From contig CABQHR010000094.1 of assembly GCA_902463875.1 (NCBI GenBank), positions 1 through 7,011 on the forward strand: 7,011 nt of DNA, written 5' to 3'. The DNA comes from an uncultured Collinsella sp. GTDB lineage: Bacteria > Actinomycetota > Coriobacteriia > Coriobacteriales > Coriobacteriaceae. Of the stretch, positions 6,426 through 7,011 are shown in pieces. The notes under the pieces were generated by a model, which did no database searches, was not told the DNA's origin, and was given only the letters and a program-made list of their open reading frames with translations. Both the position numbers and the translations under genes were made by a program. How positions within the stretch are numbered: position 1 is the first letter of the stretch; the number at the start of each line of letters is the position of its first letter.

Positions 6426-6454
6426 TTGACCACGAACAGCCGTTCGTTTATTAT
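6426..6454 (+). promoter_or_regulatory. recA promoter (housekeeping sigma type)
   Basis: A -35 element TTGACC (6426-6431) and a -10 element TATTAT (6449-6454) are separated by exactly 17 bases, each one mismatch from consensus. Transcription should begin near 6460-6462, giving a leader of about 25 bases. The LexA-type palindrome fills the spacer, so the bound repressor would cover both elements. Start point is inferred. Confidence 0.85.
6432..6447 (+). promoter_or_regulatory. LexA-binding site (SOS box) in the recA promoter
   Basis: ACGAAC-AGCC-GTTCGT is a perfect 6+4+6 palindrome and matches the core CGAAC-N4-GTTCG of the Gram-positive/actinobacterial SOS box. It occupies 16 of the 17 spacer bases between the -35 and -10 elements, where LexA would block polymerase until RecA filaments trigger its self-cleavage. 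The lexA gene itself is not in the window. Confidence 0.88.
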
Positions 6455-6470
6455 CGATGCAGGTTGTTAA

Positions 6471-6478
6471 GAGGAGGG
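6471..6478 (+). promoter_or_regulatory. Ribosome binding site of recA
   Basis: GAGGAGGG contains a perfect GGAGG (6473-6477) seven bases before the ATG at 6485. It is the strongest ribosome site in the window and decides for this start over the in-frame ATG at residue 23. Confidence 0.85.
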
Positions 6479-6484
6479 CTATTC

Positions 6485-7011
6485 ATGGCCAAGAATTCAG
6501 GTCCCGTACGTACCGTTCATGCTCGCACGACGGGTAAAGAGCGCGATGAGATGATCGCCACCACCAAGGCAGAGATCGAGAAGAAATTCGGCCAGGGTTC
6601 CATCATGAGGTACGGCGACGGTGGTCCCGAGCTCGAGGTCGAGGCCATTCCCACGGGCGCTCTGGCCCTCGATGCCGCTCTGGGTATCGGCGGTGTGCCG
6701 CGCGGCCGTATCGTCGAGATTTACGGTCCTGAGTCCTCCGGTAAGACGACGCTTTCGCTCGAGATCCTGGCCGAGGCCCAGGCTATGGGCGGCGTTGTGG
6801 CATTTATCGATGCCGAGCACGCGCTCGATCCCACGTATGCCGCGCGCATTGGCGTGGACATCGACGAGGTACTGATTTCCCAGCCCGATACGGGTGAGCA
6901 GGCGCTCGAGATCGTTGACATGCTCGTGCGTTCCGGCGCCATCGATGCCATCGTCGTCGACTCCGTCGCCGCGCTGACCCCGCGTGCCGAGATCGAGGGA
7001 GAGATCGGCGA
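6485..7011 (+). CDS. recA: Recombinase RecA, N-terminal part (3' end outside window)
   Basis: RecA coats single-stranded DNA, drives strand exchange in homologous recombination and stimulates LexA self-cleavage. The first 175 residues are visible and the frame is still open at the window edge. Family landmarks are FGQGSIMR (residues 35-42), [13 protein letters not shown] (55-67), Walker A GPESSGKT (81-88), [11 protein letters not shown] with the probable catalytic Glu111 (106-116), [12 protein letters not shown] (132-143), Walker B IVVDS with Asp159, and [13 protein letters not shown] at the end. Compared with E. coli RecA the N-terminus carries about 15 extra residues (around [20 protein letters not shown]). 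The start is supported by the strong ribosome site, and the gene has its own LexA-controlled promoter. No intein or frameshift is seen in the visible part. Identity is certain. Confidence 0.99.
   Translation, partial: MAKNSGPVRTVHARTTGKERDEMIATTKAEIEKKFGQGSIMRYGDGGPELEVEAIPTGALALDAALGIGGVPRGRIVEIYGPESSGKTTLSLEILAEAQAMGGVVAFIDAEHALDPTYAARIGVDIDEVLISQPDTGEQALEIVDMLVRSGAIDAIVVDSVAALTPRAEIEGEIG

Overview
The window is a high-G+C bacterial chromosome segment with every recognisable gene on the + strand. Gene content and order (ftsK, rodZ-like, yajQ, rimO, pgsA, cinA, then recA) resemble the ftsK-pgsA-cinA-recA neighbourhood shared by many Gram-positive bacteria. Protein style and codon use suggest an actinobacterium of class Coriobacteriia, possibly Collinsella. 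That taxonomic guess is inference from general resemblance, because no search could be run.

Layout: 1-1623 is the 3' part of an FtsK/SpoIIIE DNA translocase, with its 5' end outside the window. Its stop codon overlaps the start of a 503-residue RodZ-like membrane protein (1623-3134). Short gaps then separate a YajQ-family protein (3161-3658), the ribosomal protein S12 methylthiotransferase RimO (3686-5035), a PgsA-type phosphatidyltransferase (5045-5683) and a stand-alone CinA C-terminal-domain protein (about 5696-6226). The gaps run from an overlap to 27 bases and none holds a terminator, so these six genes probably form one transcription unit. A strong GC-rich hairpin at 6234-6257 follows it.

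The 258-base interval 6227-6484 is the only sizeable non-coding stretch. It holds the hairpin, a T-rich and A-poor stretch with 11-bp-phased direct repeats, and a well-formed recA promoter. The 17-bp spacer of that promoter contains a 16-bp palindrome of the LexA (SOS box) type. recA starts at 6485 and runs off the 3' end of the window.

Functionally the cluster is housekeeping: chromosome segregation (FtsK), cell shape (RodZ-like), tRNA/rRNA-linked translation quality (RimO), anionic phospholipid synthesis (PgsA), pyridine-nucleotide salvage (CinA/PncC) and recombination with SOS induction (RecA). I see no mobile element, CRISPR array, tRNA or rRNA, and no convincing new system. The most noteworthy parts are the recA control region and the low-complexity architecture of the RodZ-like protein.
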